A stretch of DNA of 64,000 nt, taken from the NCBI RefSeq assembly GCF_004751985.1, contig NZ_CP038492.1, positions 930,001-994,000 on the forward strand. Reading direction: 5' to 3'. The stretch is from Rhodophyticola sp. CCM32. GTDB taxonomy: Bacteria; Pseudomonadota; Alphaproteobacteria; Rhodobacterales; Rhodobacteraceae. Position numbers and translations under genes: made by a program. The notes below the pieces were generated by a model. It saw only the letters and a program-made list of their open reading frames with translations, was not told the origin of the DNA and made no database searches. This document shows, one piece after another, positions 63,713 through 64,000 of the stretch. Position 1 is the first letter of the stretch; each line of letters begins with the position of its first letter.

Positions 63713-64000
63713 ATGCTCCAGGACAAAGACCGGATTTTCACCAATCTGTACGGCATGCATGACCGGACGCTGGCAGGGGCCAGGGCGCGGGGCCATTGGG
63801 ATGGCACCGACAAGATCGTGCAGCTTGGCCGGGACAAGATTGTGGAGATCATGAAAGCCAGCGGGCTGCGCGGGCGCGGCGGAGCCGGGTTTCCGACTGG
63901 TCTGAAATGGTCGTTCATGCCCAAGGAAAGCGATGGTCGCCCGTCCTATCTGGTTGTGAACGCGGATGAATCCGAGCCCGGCACCTGCAAGGACCGCGAG
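63713..64000 (+). CDS. nuoF: NADH-quinone oxidoreductase subunit F, 3' end outside window
   Basis: The first 96 codons of Nuo[21 protein letters not shown], then the glycine-rich NADH/FMN motif [20 protein letters not shown] and [14 protein letters not shown]. NuoF oxidises NADH and passes electrons to FMN and cluster N3. ATG 63713 touches the stop of the DUF5337 gene. The frame is open to the last base. Confidence 0.96.
   Translation, partial: MLQDKDRIFTNLYGMHDRTLAGARARGHWDGTDKIVQLGRDKIVEIMKASGLRGRGGAGFPTGLKWSFMPKESDGRPSYLVVNADESEPGTCKDRE

Overview
The window looks like a chromosomal segment of a marine alphaproteobacterium of the family Rhodobacteraceae (Roseobacter clade). This rests on gene content and order: a ruvCAB-ybgC-tolQRAB-pal-cpoB-tilS-ftsH block, murA-DUF2948-GNAT-hisD-UPF0262, infA-maf-RNase E/G-yacG-tRNA-Phe, and a nuo operon with extra small genes, all of the alphaproteobacterial type. 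The core is GC-rich with long, tightly overlapping operons. No database search was run, so family names are recognised from sequence motifs only.

Layout. 1-17.8 kb is core: a Hint-domain protein (5' cut off), rpsD, an RTX-repeat protein, an MFS transporter, prmA, a DUF1127 protein, ruvCAB, a frameshifted ybgC, the Tol-Pal envelope system, tilS and ftsH. 17.8-21.6 kb is a small accessory patch with a 26-residue membrane ORF, a sulfatase and a glycoside hydrolase between two copies of a ~90 bp repeat, and an IS110 remnant. 21.6-29.3 kb is core again (tRNA-Thr, murA to yacG, tRNA-Phe).

29.3-42.6 kb is an integrative mobilizable element inserted in the 3' half of the tRNA-Phe gene and bounded by a perfect 45 bp direct repeat. 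It has an integrase and two small HTH proteins, and a divergent XRE regulator with repeated GTTACC operators. The regulator leads a defence-like module: two membrane proteins, an ImmA/IrrE peptidase, and the sce7725 (Beta) and sce7726 (PD-(D/E)XK-like) proteins. Next comes a scrambled segment between ~90 bp inverted repeats, then a mobilization block: RepA-like protein, MobC, a relaxase with two MbeB/MbeD-like genes nested in another frame, two small ORFs and a lone VirB6/TrbL.

42.6-57.1 kb is a second accessory zone. It opens with a truncated Mrr-helicase (type ISP-like) restriction gene and a TIGR04141 protein. A 10.1 kb putative composite transposon follows, flanked by two near-identical 846 bp IS5-family copies in the same orientation. 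Its cargo is a compact seven-gene operon (48980-55624): a nucleoside deoxyribosyltransferase-fold hydrolase, a BlsE-like radical SAM enzyme, a DegT aminotransferase, a cytosylglucuronate-synthase-like glycosyltransferase, a GT9 glycosyltransferase, SurE, and a further glycosyltransferase. The first four match the early steps of peptidyl-nucleoside antibiotic pathways (blasticidin S, mildiomycin). The absence of the usual peptide-side genes and the presence of two extra glycosyltransferases suggest an undescribed glycosylated aminohexosyl-cytosine. This is the most exciting feature of the window.

57.1-64 kb returns to core: a MerR regulator divergent from a zinc-ribbon protein, then nuoA-B-C-D-E, two accessory genes that repeat the helix-hairpin-helix-like C-terminal domain of NuoE, DUF6434 and DUF5337 genes, and the start of nuoF, cut by the window end.
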